64,000 nucleotides of DNA from Parathalassolituus penaei (GTDB taxonomy: Bacteria; Pseudomonadota; Gammaproteobacteria; Pseudomonadales; Oceanobacteraceae): assembly GCF_026626885.1 (NCBI RefSeq), contig NZ_JAPNOA010000059.1, positions 186,327-250,326 on the forward strand. Direction: 5' to 3'. The notes under the pieces were generated by a model. That model saw only the letters and a list, made by a program, of their open reading frames with translations, searched no databases and had not been told where the DNA came from. Below, piece by piece: positions 9,116 through 17,978 of the stretch; the first letter of the stretch is position 1; each line of letters opens with the position of its first letter. Position numbers and translations under genes: made by a program.

Positions 9116-9688
9116 TCAGCCCGGTTGCAGGAATTCCCACAGCTGCTGGCTGGCTTCGGTTACAGGACGCACTTCGAAAATGCCGACCTCACAACCTTCT
9201 TCAGAACCGCTCTGTACCTGTTCGGCGAGGGTACGAACCTCATAACCGAGGGACTTGGCGATCTGGTCCATGGCACCGGCAAACCAGCCAGTGAACATGT
9301 AATCAACCTTGCGGTTTACCTTGCCGTACTGGTACACAAACGCGGAGTTTTCCAGACGTACGCGGGCAGTACCGGCTTCCAGATCGAGGGATTCAGTGAT
9401 GAACAGGCCCCAACCACGCTGGGACAGACGCTTCATGTAGTGCTCGAAAACGGCCTCGCCTTTCAGACCGTGACACTCGGCTTCTTTCTCACACCAGTAG
9501 TACGCAGACTTGTAACCGGCGCGGTACAGGATCTCGGCGTATTTGTCAGCGCCCAGTTCCTTCTCGATGCCCATATGGTTGTTCACAAAGAAATGACGCG
9601 GCACGTACAGCATTGGCAGTGCATCGGTAGTCCAGACGCCGGTTTCATCGTCAACCTGGATTGGCATTTCGGGGGCGTGATAACTCAT
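9116..9688 (-). CDS. DUF5943/4-vinyl-reductase-domain protein of the dgc operon
   Basis: A 190-residue protein matching the conserved gene that precedes dgcA in Pseudomonas (PA5397-like, recognised by position and style). The 4VR/hydrocarbon-binding fold is suggested by MGIEKELGADKYAEILYRAGY, the Cys/Glu-rich WCEKEAECHGL, and C-terminal DYMFTGWFAGAMDQI with EEGCEVGIFEV. Such domains bind small ligands or assist iron-sulfur or tetrapyrrole enzymes, so an accessory or ligand-sensing role for DgcAB is possible but unproven. ATG at 9688 was chosen because the upstream extension of the frame is out of character. AGGA lies just before this ATG. It is first in the operon, 94 bp before dgcA. Confidence 0.75.
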   Translation of the reverse strand: MSYHAPEMPIQVDDETGVWTTDALPMLYVPRHFFVNNHMGIEKELGADKYAEILYRAGYKSAYYWCEKEAECHGLKGEAVFEHYMKRLSQRGWGLFITESLDLEAGTARVRLENSAFVYQYGKVNRKVDYMFTGWFAGAMDQIAKSLGYEVRTLAEQVQSGSEEGCEVGIFEVRPVTEASQQLWEFLQPG

Positions 9689-10014
9689 GATCCTGATCTC
9701 ACTCAAGTGTGTATGGAACCAGTCTATGGAGTTGCTGCATTCGGAAAGTAACTGGAAACGACGCGCGAGAAACTGAAAGCGCAGCCCTTGACCGGCACCG
9801 CTGGAAACTGTCGGAAGCGGACAATTTGCCCATTGGCAGGGGTTCAAAGCCTTGCAACCCATCCGGGAAATTCTGCCGCCTACCCCGCTGCAAGCCGCAC
9901 AGGTATTGAATTTATCGATTTGCCCAATCCGACATTTAATTGATTTTTCAATTGAATTGATTTGAGCACAGAGGTATACCGGAAGCCTGTATTTCACTGC
10001 CGGATCCGTTACCC
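9689..10014. promoter_or_regulatory. Divergent promoter region, dgc operon and amidase
   Basis: 326 bp without a gene. The leftward dgc promoter and the rightward amidase promoter must both lie here. A partial dyad near 9819-9841 (CAATTTGCCCATTGGCAG) has a weak look-alike upstream of soxB, so it may be a regulator site of the GbdR type. The right end, 9900-9965, is AT-rich and contains AATTGATTTTTCAATTGAATT. Confidence 0.4.
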
Positions 10015-11295
10015 ATGTCCACTCCGACTGCCTCTTCCTTGCCTGATCTCACCAGCGCACTGGCTGCCATTAATAACGGTGAGACCACCGCACTGGCGCT
10101 GATCAACCAGTATTTTGATCGTATCGATGCCCGTGAAGCGGATGTCGGTGCGTGGCAATTCCGCCTCAGTCGTGAGGAGTACCTGGCGCAGTACCAGCAA
10201 CAGCGCGGTTTTTACGAAGCCAGCCTGTTAAAAGGTCTGCCTGTCGCCATCAAGGACATTATTGATACCGCCAGTATGCCGACGGAAATGGGGTCGCCGA
10301 TTCACAAGGGCCGTATGCCCGCAGAAGACGCCACCTGTGTGGAATTGCTGAAACGCGCTGGCGCCATTGTACTTGGCAAAACCGTGACCACTGAATTTGC
10401 CTATTTCAAACCGGGCAAAACCCGTAATCCGGCGGATCTCAACCGCACGCCGGGTGGTTCTTCCAGTGGTTCTGCAGCGGCGGTAGCCGACGGTATGGTG
10501 CCGATGGCGCTGGGTTCACAAACCGCCGCATCGGTGATTCGTCCAGCCGCCTACTGCGGCACCCTTGGTTATGTGGGCAGTCGGGGCGAATATTCCCTGC
10601 GTGGTGGTCAGCCATTGGCGCAATCGCTGGATTCGCTTGGCCTGTTTGCGCGCCAGGTATCAGACCTGCAACTCATGCGTGCAGTGCTGCTGCGCTCGCC
10701 CGTGAGTGAGCTCACCAGCATCAAGCCGCGTCGTATTGTGGTGTGTCGTGGTGATCAGGTGGGTGAAACCGATCCCGCCATGGCAGCGGCCATCGAACGG
10801 GTGTGTGAGATCCTGCGTCAACAGGATATAGAAGTGGTAACACTGGATGACCAGCACCGCATCCAGCAACTGGTCACACATCATAGCCAGATCATGGCGT
10901 GGGAAGTGTGCCGCAACCTCGCCCGCGAATCCCGCTATACCGATCTGCTGAGCGCGCCACTGCAAGCCCTGATGGAAACCGGCCTCACCATGCCACGCGA
11001 GGAATACCTGCAGTCATTAGAAGCTGCTGATGCCAACCGCGACTGGTTGTGGCAAACCTGTGCCGAAGCCGATGCCATTCTGGCACCGGCCGCACCGGGT
11101 GTTGCACCACTGGGTCATGACAAGACCGGCGCTCCACACATGAGCCGTCCATGGCAAGCCATGGGGCTGCCGGTGATTACCCTGCCCGGCCAGACTGATG
11201 AAGCGGGTCTGCCGCTGGGTATCCAGCTGATTGGTCGGGCACGAGCCGACGACCGGTTACTGGCAGTAGCACGCTGGTTACAACCGCTTCTGTAA
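10015..11295 (+). CDS. Amidase-signature family hydrolase
   Basis: A 426-residue amidase-signature enzyme that hydrolyses a carboxamide to acid plus ammonia or amine. The Ser-cisSer-Lys triad is recognisable: Lys ~80 in VAIKDIID, cis-Ser ~149-151 in TPGGSSSGSAAAVADG, and nucleophile Ser ~173 in LGSQTAASVIRPAAYCG. No signal peptide is seen, so it should be cytosolic. It diverges from the dgc operon and is alone. A 10-bp inverted repeat follows it. The natural amide is unknown. It could also be a fused-type biuret or allophanate hydrolase relative, but the length and lack of extra domains favour a plain amidase. Confidence 0.85.
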   Translation: MSTPTASSLPDLTSALAAINNGETTALALINQYFDRIDAREADVGAWQFRLSREEYLAQYQQQRGFYEASLLKGLPVAIKDIIDTASMPTEMGSPIHKGRMPAEDATCVELLKRAGAIVLGKTVTTEFAYFKPGKTRNPADLNRTPGGSSSGSAAAVADGMVPMALGSQTAASVIRPAAYCGTLGYVGSRGEYSLRGGQPLAQSLDSLGLFARQVSDLQLMRAVLLRSPVSELTSIKPRRIVVCRGDQVGETDPAMAAAIERVCEILRQQDIEVVTLDDQHRIQQLVTHHSQIMAWEVCRNLARESRYTDLLSAPLQALMETGLTMPREEYLQSLEAADANRDWLWQTCAEADAILAPAAPGVAPLGHDKTGAPHMSRPWQAMGLPVITLPGQTDEAGLPLGIQLIGRARADDRLLAVARWLQPLL

Positions 11296-12075
11296 CCTTG
11301 CTGTGACCAGACTGTAACCAGAATACCCACATTCAGAGCCAGACTATTTGCTCAGAATGTGGGTAACGCAGCGCGTTACCCGCTTTGCAGCCGGATCATC
11401 ACCCGCCCCGCCAGGGGGATTTGCGCAGCAGCACAGCCGCCCCCTGCCGTTATCGGCGGCCAGATTCCCCCTCCGCCATGCGCTTTACCTGACTTACCAG
11501 CCTCACTTGCCAGGCAGTCGCATATTTACCCCATCGATATATCTTTTTGCGACAATAGCGCCTGCCAATTCTTTCCATTCGTCCCGATAAACGCTGCTTT
11601 ATATATTGACAGACGTACTTCCGTTCAGCGAACCACGCCACAATTGTGATGGCAAACAGGGCTGGCGCAGGTGCACCACCACCGATATCCGATATATAAA
11701 CCGGCTTTTACAGGCACCAGAACGTTACTCACCCGAGCGCCTTTTGCCGCCTGACGAAATACGCAAGTAACAGTATTTCCGGTATAAGTGTTACCGCTCT
11801 GGCCGCAATTGTCCTGTTTGGTAACACTCGCCGGATTTCATAAATCCGCTGTTACCGTTGTCACCACACCAGCCCGACACCAGCCAACAAAATCCTTATA
11901 AATCAAATAACTAACAGAGCCATCAAGAACACCTGAAAAACATCCATAACCTCAGGTTGGGGAAAGCGCCGACAAAAAATTGTTTGTTTCGGAAATTTCC
12001 AAATCACTACTATGAAAAGCAACAAAACCCGATATCCAAACCCGATTAACTCCCCCCAATAAGAGTGATGGCGAC
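11296..12075. other. 780-bp intergenic region upstream of the TRAP/DapA-like cluster
   Basis: No gene is supported. ACCCACATTC (11325-11334) and its complement (11355-11364) form a hairpin just past the amidase stop, a plausible terminator or regulatory stem. The region grows AT-rich toward 12075 and should hold the promoter of the downstream cluster. The 10-bp palindrome GGAAATTTCC at 11991-12000, ~76 bp before the start codon, is an operator candidate. Confidence 0.45.
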
Positions 12076-12990
12076 ATGTTCTTCAACGGCATATATACCC
12101 CGGTAATTACCCCATTTGGCAGCGACGAGAAAATCGATTTCGACGCATATTCAAAACACGTTGGATATCTGCAGGAATCCGGTGTACATGGCCTGATGAT
12201 CGGCGGCACCACCGGTGAATATTATGTGGAATCTCACGAAGAACGCGTTGAACTGCTGAAGGTTGCCCGCTCGGTTGTGGGTGCGGATATGCAGATCATT
12301 TTTGGTACCGGCTCCCTCGATCCGAATGCGTCTGTACGTCTGGCCGAAGCCGGTGCGCAGCACGGTGCTACTGCGCTGCTGGTTGGCACCCCGCCATATT
12401 CCCTGCCAACCCAGCAGGAACTGGCTGACACCGCCCTGACCATCGACAAGGCCGCTGACCTGCCAATCATGCTGTACAACTACCCGGCCCGTATGGGTGT
12501 GAACATGGAAACCGGTTTCTTCGACCGCGTGTTCAGCCACTCTTCCAACTTCAAGGGCATCAAGGAAAGTTCTGGCGACATCAACCGCCTGCACATGCTG
12601 GTGAACTCTTATCCAGAGCTGGAAGTTGCCTGCGGTATGGACGATCAGGCGCTGGAATTCTTCGCCTGGGGCGCGCAGAGCTGGGTATGTGCCGGTTCCA
12701 ACTTCCTGCCACGTCAGCACGTTGCTCTCTACGAAGCCTGTGTAAAAGCCAACGACTTCAACAAGGCCCGTCGCATCATGGCCGCCATGATGCCGCTGAT
12801 GCAGGTTCTGGAGCAGGGTGGCAAGTTCATCCAGAGCGTGAAATACGGCGTTGAGCTGAACGGTGGCCCGGTGGTGAACGTACGTCGCCCACTGCAAGGC
12901 CTGAGCGAGTCCGACAAGGAGCAGGTAGCGGCCGTAATCAGCCAGCTGCAAGCCAACATCGACCAGATTCTGGCCGCCCCGTCTGTTTAA
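12076..12990 (+). CDS. Dihydrodipicolinate synthase/N-acetylneuraminate lyase family protein
   Basis: A 304-residue class I aldolase-type TIM barrel (DapA/NanA superfamily). The family residues are present: GGTTGEYY (43-50), Tyr134 in MLYNYPARMG, and Schiff-base Lys163 in GIKESSGD. It is probably not biosynthetic DapA, because it is the first gene of a cluster with an aldehyde dehydrogenase, an FAD amine oxidase and a TRAP transporter. In the hydroxyproline pathway a relative deaminates pyrroline-4-hydroxy-2-carboxylate to 2-ketoglutarate semialdehyde, which an aldehyde dehydrogenase then oxidises. That is one model here, but no epimerase gene is seen. Aldol cleavage of a keto acid is the alternative. 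The start at 12076 gives the normal family N-terminus. Confidence 0.82.
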   Translation: MFFNGIYTPVITPFGSDEKIDFDAYSKHVGYLQESGVHGLMIGGTTGEYYVESHEERVELLKVARSVVGADMQIIFGTGSLDPNASVRLAEAGAQHGATALLVGTPPYSLPTQQELADTALTIDKAADLPIMLYNYPARMGVNMETGFFDRVFSHSSNFKGIKESSGDINRLHMLVNSYPELEVACGMDDQALEFFAWGAQSWVCAGSNFLPRQHVALYEACVKANDFNKARRIMAAMMPLMQVLEQGGKFIQSVKYGVELNGGPVVNVRRPLQGLSESDKEQVAAVISQLQANIDQILAAPSV

Positions 12991-13020
12991 ACCACAGCAC
13001 CGCTAACTGGAGACGACATC

Positions 13021-14520
13021 ATGTCTGAACTGTTAACCCTGGATGACTACAAAACCCTGGCAGCCAAAATCCGTCTGCCGGAGCTGGCGTTTATCAACGG
13101 CGAATTCTGTGCCGCGGCCAGTGGCAAAACCTTCGCCACCACCAACCCGGCTACCGGTGAAGTGCTGGCCAATATCGCCGCTTGTGGTCCGGAAGATGTG
13201 GATCGTGCCGTTGTTGCTGCTCGTGACGCGTTCGAAGATGGCCGCTGGAGCAAGCTGCATCCGGAAAAACGCAAGGAAGTGCTGCTGAAGCTGTGCCAGC
13301 TGATTGAAGCCAACCGTCACGAACTGGCAGTGATGGAAAGCCTGGATTCCGGCAAGCCAATTGCCGACTGTGAAAACATCGACATCCCGGAATTTATCCA
13401 CACCCTGTCCTGGCACGCGGAAACCATCGACAAGATTTATGACCAGACCGCACCGGTTGGTGAAGGTGCCATGGCCATGATCGTGCGTGAGCCTATTGGT
13501 GTGGTGGGTGCGGTGCTGCCGTGGAACTTCCCGCTGCTGATGCTGGCCTGGAAAATCTCCCCATGTCTGGCCGCCGGTTGCAGCATGGTGCTGAAACCTG
13601 CCGCTCAAACCACGCTGACCGCCCTGCGCATTGCCGAACTGGCCGCGGAAGCCGGTCTGCCAGCCGGTGTTCTGAACATGGTCACCGGTAGCGGTTCCCA
13701 GGTAGGCGAGCCAATCGGCCGCCACATGGATATCGACATGGTGACCTTCACCGGTTCTACCGCCACTGGCCGTCGTTTCCTGAATTACTCCGCTGAATCC
13801 AACCTCAAGAAAGTGGTACTGGAACTGGGTGGCAAGAACCCGTGCATCGTGCTGGATGACGCCGAAGACATCGAACGTGTTGCCCAACAGGTATGTGCCG
13901 CCGCGTTCTGGAACATGGGCGAAAACTGCTCCGCCGGTTCCCGTCTGATTGTGCAATCCGGCATCAAGCAACAGCTGCTGGAACGTGTGTGCCACTACGC
14001 CAAGGACTGGACTGTCGGTGATCCACTCGACCCGCAGAACGCTCTGGGCGCCATGATCGACAAGGGTCACTTCGCCAAGGTTGCCAGCTACCTCGACCTC
14101 GCCGCCGAGAAAGGTTACCAGGTGCTGACCGGTGGCAAGACCATCGACGGAATCTTCATCCAGCCAACCATCGTTGATGGCGTCAGCAATGAAGACACCA
14201 TTGCCCGTGAAGAAATCTTTGGCCCGATCCTGTCGGTGATCACCGTCGACAGCTTCGAAGAAGCCATCAAGGTGGCCAACGATACCGAATACGGTCTGGC
14301 CGCTTCCGTGTTCACCTCCAACGCTCGCAAGTCCCTGATCGCTGCCCGCGCCATCCGCGCCGGTACCGTGACCGTGAACTGCTTCGGCGAAGGGGATGTG
14401 ACCACGCCATTCGGTGGTTACAAACAATCCGGTTTTGGTGGTCGCGACAAGTCGATCCACGCCCACGACCAGTACACCGAACTCAAGACCATCTGGGTCG
14501 ACCTTAATCAGCCAGCCTGA
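13021..14520 (+). CDS. NAD(P)-dependent aldehyde dehydrogenase, PuuC-like
   Basis: A 499-residue aldehyde dehydrogenase oxidising an aldehyde to the acid. The essential residues are clear: Asn169 in LPWNFP, Glu268 in VLELGGKNP, Cys303 in MGENCSAGSRL, and the NAD loop VTFTGSTATGRRF. It is closest in style to gamma-glutamyl-gamma-aminobutyraldehyde dehydrogenase (PuuC) and related aminoaldehyde enzymes. It starts 30 bp after the DapA-like gene behind GGAGA and is followed after 140 bp by an FAD oxidase of PuuB style. The three likely form one degradation route: oxidase makes the aldehyde or imine, and this enzyme makes the acid. The substrate is not identified. Confidence 0.88.
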   Translation: MSELLTLDDYKTLAAKIRLPELAFINGEFCAAASGKTFATTNPATGEVLANIAACGPEDVDRAVVAARDAFEDGRWSKLHPEKRKEVLLKLCQLIEANRHELAVMESLDSGKPIADCENIDIPEFIHTLSWHAETIDKIYDQTAPVGEGAMAMIVREPIGVVGAVLPWNFPLLMLAWKISPCLAAGCSMVLKPAAQTTLTALRIAELAAEAGLPAGVLNMVTGSGSQVGEPIGRHMDIDMVTFTGSTATGRRFLNYSAESNLKKVVLELGGKNPCIVLDDAEDIERVAQQVCAAAFWNMGENCSAGSRLIVQSGIKQQLLERVCHYAKDWTVGDPLDPQNALGAMIDKGHFAKVASYLDLAAEKGYQVLTGGKTIDGIFIQPTIVDGVSNEDTIAREEIFGPILSVITVDSFEEAIKVANDTEYGLAASVFTSNARKSLIAARAIRAGTVTVNCFGEGDVTTPFGGYKQSGFGGRDKSIHAHDQYTELKTIWVDLNQPA

Positions 14521-14660
14521 TCCGGGTTTACCCCGCACCGTTCTGATCGGCGCGTCTGATCAACGGTGCGCTTGCAGGGTTCTTTTCCAACGGTTCTTTT
14601 CCAACGGTTGAACGAACGACACCGGTCCAGAGCTGGCGTCGTTCAAGCAGGGCTAACACG

Positions 14661-16013
14661 ATGAATAACAAGACCATTCAGGCACGCCGTCTGCCCCGGG
14701 ACCCAGGTCCCGCTGCCTGGAACAGCATTCTGCCCTCCCGCCCGAGCTACGCTCAGCAGGAAGGCGACATCGACCTCGATTGGGCCATTATTGGTGGTGG
14801 TTTTGCCGGTATGGCCGCTGCCCGCGAATTACACAAGCTGGTGAATGGCGAGTCCATTGGCATCATCGAAGCCTGTGGTCTGGCCGATGGTCCATCCGGC
14901 CGCAACAGCGGTTTTATGATCGACCTGCCGCACGAACTGAACGCCAAAAGCTATACCGGCTCCGGCGACCAGAACGCCGATCAGATCCATCTGAATCGTC
15001 TGGCGATTGAATACGCCTGCTCCATGGCTGACGAGTTCGGCTTTGCCAAAGGCACCGTGGCACGCACTGGTCGTGTTACCGCTGCCGCCACCGAGCATGG
15101 TCGCAAACACGTGATGGATTACCTCAAGCACCTGCAGCGTATCGGTGAACCCGGCACCCTGATGAGTGCAGACGACATGCGTGACTACACCGGTTCGGCG
15201 TTTTACCACACCGGTCTGTTCATGCCTGGCACTGTGATGATCCAGCCAGCGGCGTTTATCCGTCAGGCCGCCGATGGCCTGGCCAGTCTTGGCGTAAAAA
15301 TCTTCGAAAACTCACCGGTGGTCGCCATTACCCCTGGTAATCCGCACGTACTGCAAACCCGCAAGGGCAAGGTGCGCGCCCGTAACCTGATTCTGGCCGT
15401 GAACGGTCATATCCAGTCGTTTGGATACTTCCCGTCCCGTCTGCTGCACGTATTCACCTACGCCTCCATGACTCGCAAGCTCACCAACGATGAAATCCGT
15501 CGTCTCGGTGGCACCGATGACTGGGGTGTGCTGCCTGCTGATCCGCTCGGCACCACCGTTCGCAAGGTCTCTGACTTTATGGGCTGTGGTCACCGCATCG
15601 TGATCCGCAACCACGCCAGCCTCAACCAGAGTCTGGAAGCCGGCCCGGCCAACATGGCACGCGCCCGCAAGCTGCAGCAAATCTCGTTCGATAACCGTTT
15701 CCCCATGCTCAAGGGTGTGGAAATGGAGCATCTGTGGGGCGGACGCCTGTGCCTGAGCATGAACTCGGTACACGCATTCGGAGAACTGGAGCAACGGGTA
15801 TGGTCAGCCTGTTGCCAGAACGGCCTCGGCACCGTCAAAGGTACTCTGGCCGGCATCATGGCCGCACGACTGGCCACCGGCAGTCGTTCGGTCGACCTTG
15901 AGAAATTCCAGCAGCAGGCAGCACCGACCCGGTTAATGCCTGAGCCATTCCTGTCAATTGGCGCCAATGCGGTCATGCGATTCAAGGAATGGCAAGCCGG
16001 AATCGAGTTGTAA
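14661..16013 (+). CDS. FAD-dependent amine/amino acid oxidoreductase, PuuB-like
   Basis: A 450-residue DAO-family flavoprotein. The dinucleotide-binding motif AIIGGGFAGMAAARELHKL lies around residues 41-59, followed by the family signature GPSGRNSGFMIDLPHELN. The substrate-domain segment MPGTVMIQPAAFIRQAADGL and the FAD-closing segment NGLGTVKGTLAGIMAA are present. Relatives oxidise gamma-glutamylputrescine, sarcosine-like or other secondary amines. It is third in the catabolic block after the lyase and aldehyde dehydrogenase. About 310 bp separate it from the TRAP genes. Start 14661 is the first in-frame ATG after the spacer, without a strong ribosome site. Confidence 0.85.
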   Translation: MNNKTIQARRLPRDPGPAAWNSILPSRPSYAQQEGDIDLDWAIIGGGFAGMAAARELHKLVNGESIGIIEACGLADGPSGRNSGFMIDLPHELNAKSYTGSGDQNADQIHLNRLAIEYACSMADEFGFAKGTVARTGRVTAAATEHGRKHVMDYLKHLQRIGEPGTLMSADDMRDYTGSAFYHTGLFMPGTVMIQPAAFIRQAADGLASLGVKIFENSPVVAITPGNPHVLQTRKGKVRARNLILAVNGHIQSFGYFPSRLLHVFTYASMTRKLTNDEIRRLGGTDDWGVLPADPLGTTVRKVSDFMGCGHRIVIRNHASLNQSLEAGPANMARARKLQQISFDNRFPMLKGVEMEHLWGGRLCLSMNSVHAFGELEQRVWSACCQNGLGTVKGTLAGIMAARLATGSRSVDLEKFQQQAAPTRLMPEPFLSIGANAVMRFKEWQAGIEL

Positions 16014-16324
16014 GGTGGATGATCCGGCCCGGAAACCCGTTATCGACAGCAGAGTATTACGCCATATGTATTGGCCATTCCGCGCGAATGGGTTTATACC
16101 CAATACGATGGTAGCAAGAATGCAACAACCATAACCTGTGGTTATCAACAGAAACCACCATATGTTATTGGATGTGTATTGCCCTGCAAACGTATACTCG
16201 GGGAGCCGCCAGCCGGAGCATCTGAATCGGATAATAAAAACGAAATCAGGACGACCTGATGTTGAATTGAACAGAAAACCAGTCTGTAGCAATCCAGCAA
16301 AACCAACAACGAACAGGTGATTAC
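16014..16324. promoter_or_regulatory. Intergenic region before the TRAP genes
   Basis: 311 bp without a gene. ATAACC-TGT-GGTTAT at 16131-16145 is a short perfect dyad that may be a regulator site for the AraC or LysR protein encoded downstream. The TRAP genes may therefore have their own promoter. Confidence 0.4.
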
Positions 16325-17356
16325 ATGAGCATTGTTTCAAACAAATATACCGGCAAGGCAGCACTCCTGGCACTGATTACCATTACCGGCATGGGCCTTT
16401 CCGGTCAGGTATTGGCGAGCACTGACAAGCACAAGATCACTCTGGCACTGGAATCCGGTGACCGCACATCCGCTTCCGGTCAGTCGGTACAAATGCTGGC
16501 AGAGCTGGTGAAAAAGAATTCCAACGGTCGCATCGATATCAATATTTTCTACCAGGGCGAACTGGGTGGTCAGCAGGAAATGTTTGACCAGCTGGTACGC
16601 GGTAATATCGATATGATGCTGACCTGGCCACAGACTTCTTATGACGAACGTCTGGCCGTTAACTATATCCCTTACCTGACCCTCGGCTGGGAAGATGCCC
16701 TGAAAGCCTACTCGGATAACGGCTGGCTGAAGAATATTCTGGCTGAAGTATATGACGATATGCACCTGCACTATTTCGGTCCATATCCGGAAGGTTTCGG
16801 CGGTATTGCCACCAAAGGCAAATACGCCACCAACTTCGAAGCGGCCCAGGGTATCAACGTTCGTTCCCAGCCAGTATTCCCACTGCCACAAACCATGACC
16901 GCGATGGGCTTCCAGGCCACTCCGGTTGACTGGTCTGAAGTGTATACCGCGATCCAGACCGGTGTGGTGGATGGTGATTCCAGTAACGTTATCTACTACG
17001 ACTACGAATACTTCCGCGACCAGATCCAGTACTACGTTCACAGCAAGCACAACTTCTCTTCCTACGCCCTGCTGATGAGCGGCGACACCTGGGAGAAGCT
17101 CGACAAGGAAGACCAGGACATCATCAGCAAGGCGGCTGAACAGGTCATCGAGAAGAAGTTTGGTGATGCCCGTGCTGAAGACGAGAAATGGATCGCCGCT
17201 GCCAAGGCCGCTGGTATCCAGTACATCGAGCCAACTCCTGCGGAAATGCAGGCCTGGGTAAAACGCGTCCGTGAACAGGTATGGCCAGAAGCTGAAAAGA
17301 TGCTGGGCAAGGGCCTGATGGACAAGCTGCGCGCCAACGCCTCCAATCCGGAATAA
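16325..17356 (+). CDS. TRAP transporter periplasmic substrate-binding protein, DctP family
   Basis: A 343-residue solute receptor for a sodium-driven TRAP transporter. The signal peptide runs to about residue 32 (LLALITITGMGLSGQVLA). The mature part shows the DctP hallmark GINVRSQPVFPLPQTMTAMG, with the arginine that usually clamps a carboxylate, then VDWSEVYTAIQTGVVDGDSS. The ligand is therefore probably a carboxylate-bearing compound, which fits an amino acid, betaine or ectoine-like substrate. DctQ and DctM genes follow in the same direction, so the receptor serves that membrane pair. Confidence 0.9.
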   Translation: MSIVSNKYTGKAALLALITITGMGLSGQVLASTDKHKITLALESGDRTSASGQSVQMLAELVKKNSNGRIDINIFYQGELGGQQEMFDQLVRGNIDMMLTWPQTSYDERLAVNYIPYLTLGWEDALKAYSDNGWLKNILAEVYDDMHLHYFGPYPEGFGGIATKGKYATNFEAAQGINVRSQPVFPLPQTMTAMGFQATPVDWSEVYTAIQTGVVDGDSSNVIYYDYEYFRDQIQYYVHSKHNFSSYALLMSGDTWEKLDKEDQDIISKAAEQVIEKKFGDARAEDEKWIAAAKAAGIQYIEPTPAEMQAWVKRVREQVWPEAEKMLGKGLMDKLRANASNPE

Positions 17357-17438
17357 TTGCCAGGCAGCCCTGCTGCCGGCTTCAGGGATATCCGGCTACG
17401 GCCGGATATCATCAAATTCAAAAACAGGAGCCAAAGAC

Positions 17439-17954
17439 ATGTCAGTTCTTATGTCTTTCATATCCATACTGGACCGAATCATCAATTTCCTGGTTCGCCC
17501 GTTTGTTATTTTTGCCAGCCTTGCCATCGCCGTTATGGTCAGCTGGGGTGTATTCAGCCGCGCCGTGCTGGAAAAACCGGTATTCGGTGTTGAAGAGCTG
17601 ATCCTGTTGTCAGCGGTTTGGCTGTATATGCTGGGTGCCACCCTCGCATCGCGGGAACGCTCACACCTGTCGGCAGACTTTGTAGCGGTATTATCGAAAA
17701 ACCAGAAAGTCATTATCGGATTCCGCCTGCTGGCAACTGTGATATCACTGGTCATGGCCGTATTTTTTGTTACCTGGGCCCACAGTCTGCTGAGTTGGGG
17801 TCTGGCCAAGGGCCAGAGCACTACCGTGCTGCATATTCCGCTGTATTACTCCCAGGGCAGCCTTTTTGTTGGCAGTCTGTTACTCGTTTTTTATCTGATT
17901 CGCGACACCCTGCAGGACTTTTCAGACCTGCTGCGTGAATTCCACAACCATTAA
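17439..17954 (+). CDS. TRAP transporter small membrane subunit, DctQ family
   Basis: A 171-residue protein with four predicted membrane helices, the standard DctQ layout. Helix 1 covers FVIFASLAIAVMVSWGVFSRA, helix 2 LILLSAVWLYMLGATLA, and the last two VISLVMAVFFVTWA and GSLFVGSLLLVFYLI. The family motif FGVEELILLSAVWLYMLGA is evident. The ATG at 17439 follows AGGAG. It lies 82 bp after dctP and 24 bp before dctM. Confidence 0.88.
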   Translation: MSVLMSFISILDRIINFLVRPFVIFASLAIAVMVSWGVFSRAVLEKPVFGVEELILLSAVWLYMLGATLASRERSHLSADFVAVLSKNQKVIIGFRLLATVISLVMAVFFVTWAHSLLSWGLAKGQSTTVLHIPLYYSQGSLFVGSLLLVFYLIRDTLQDFSDLLREFHNH

Positions 17955-17978
17955 TAACTCTATACTGAAGGTCTGGTT

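Noticed and set aside
12076-12990. Housekeeping dapA (lysine synthesis)
   Set aside because: The context is catabolic (aldehyde dehydrogenase, amine oxidase, TRAP transporter), with no lysine or diaminopimelate gene nearby.
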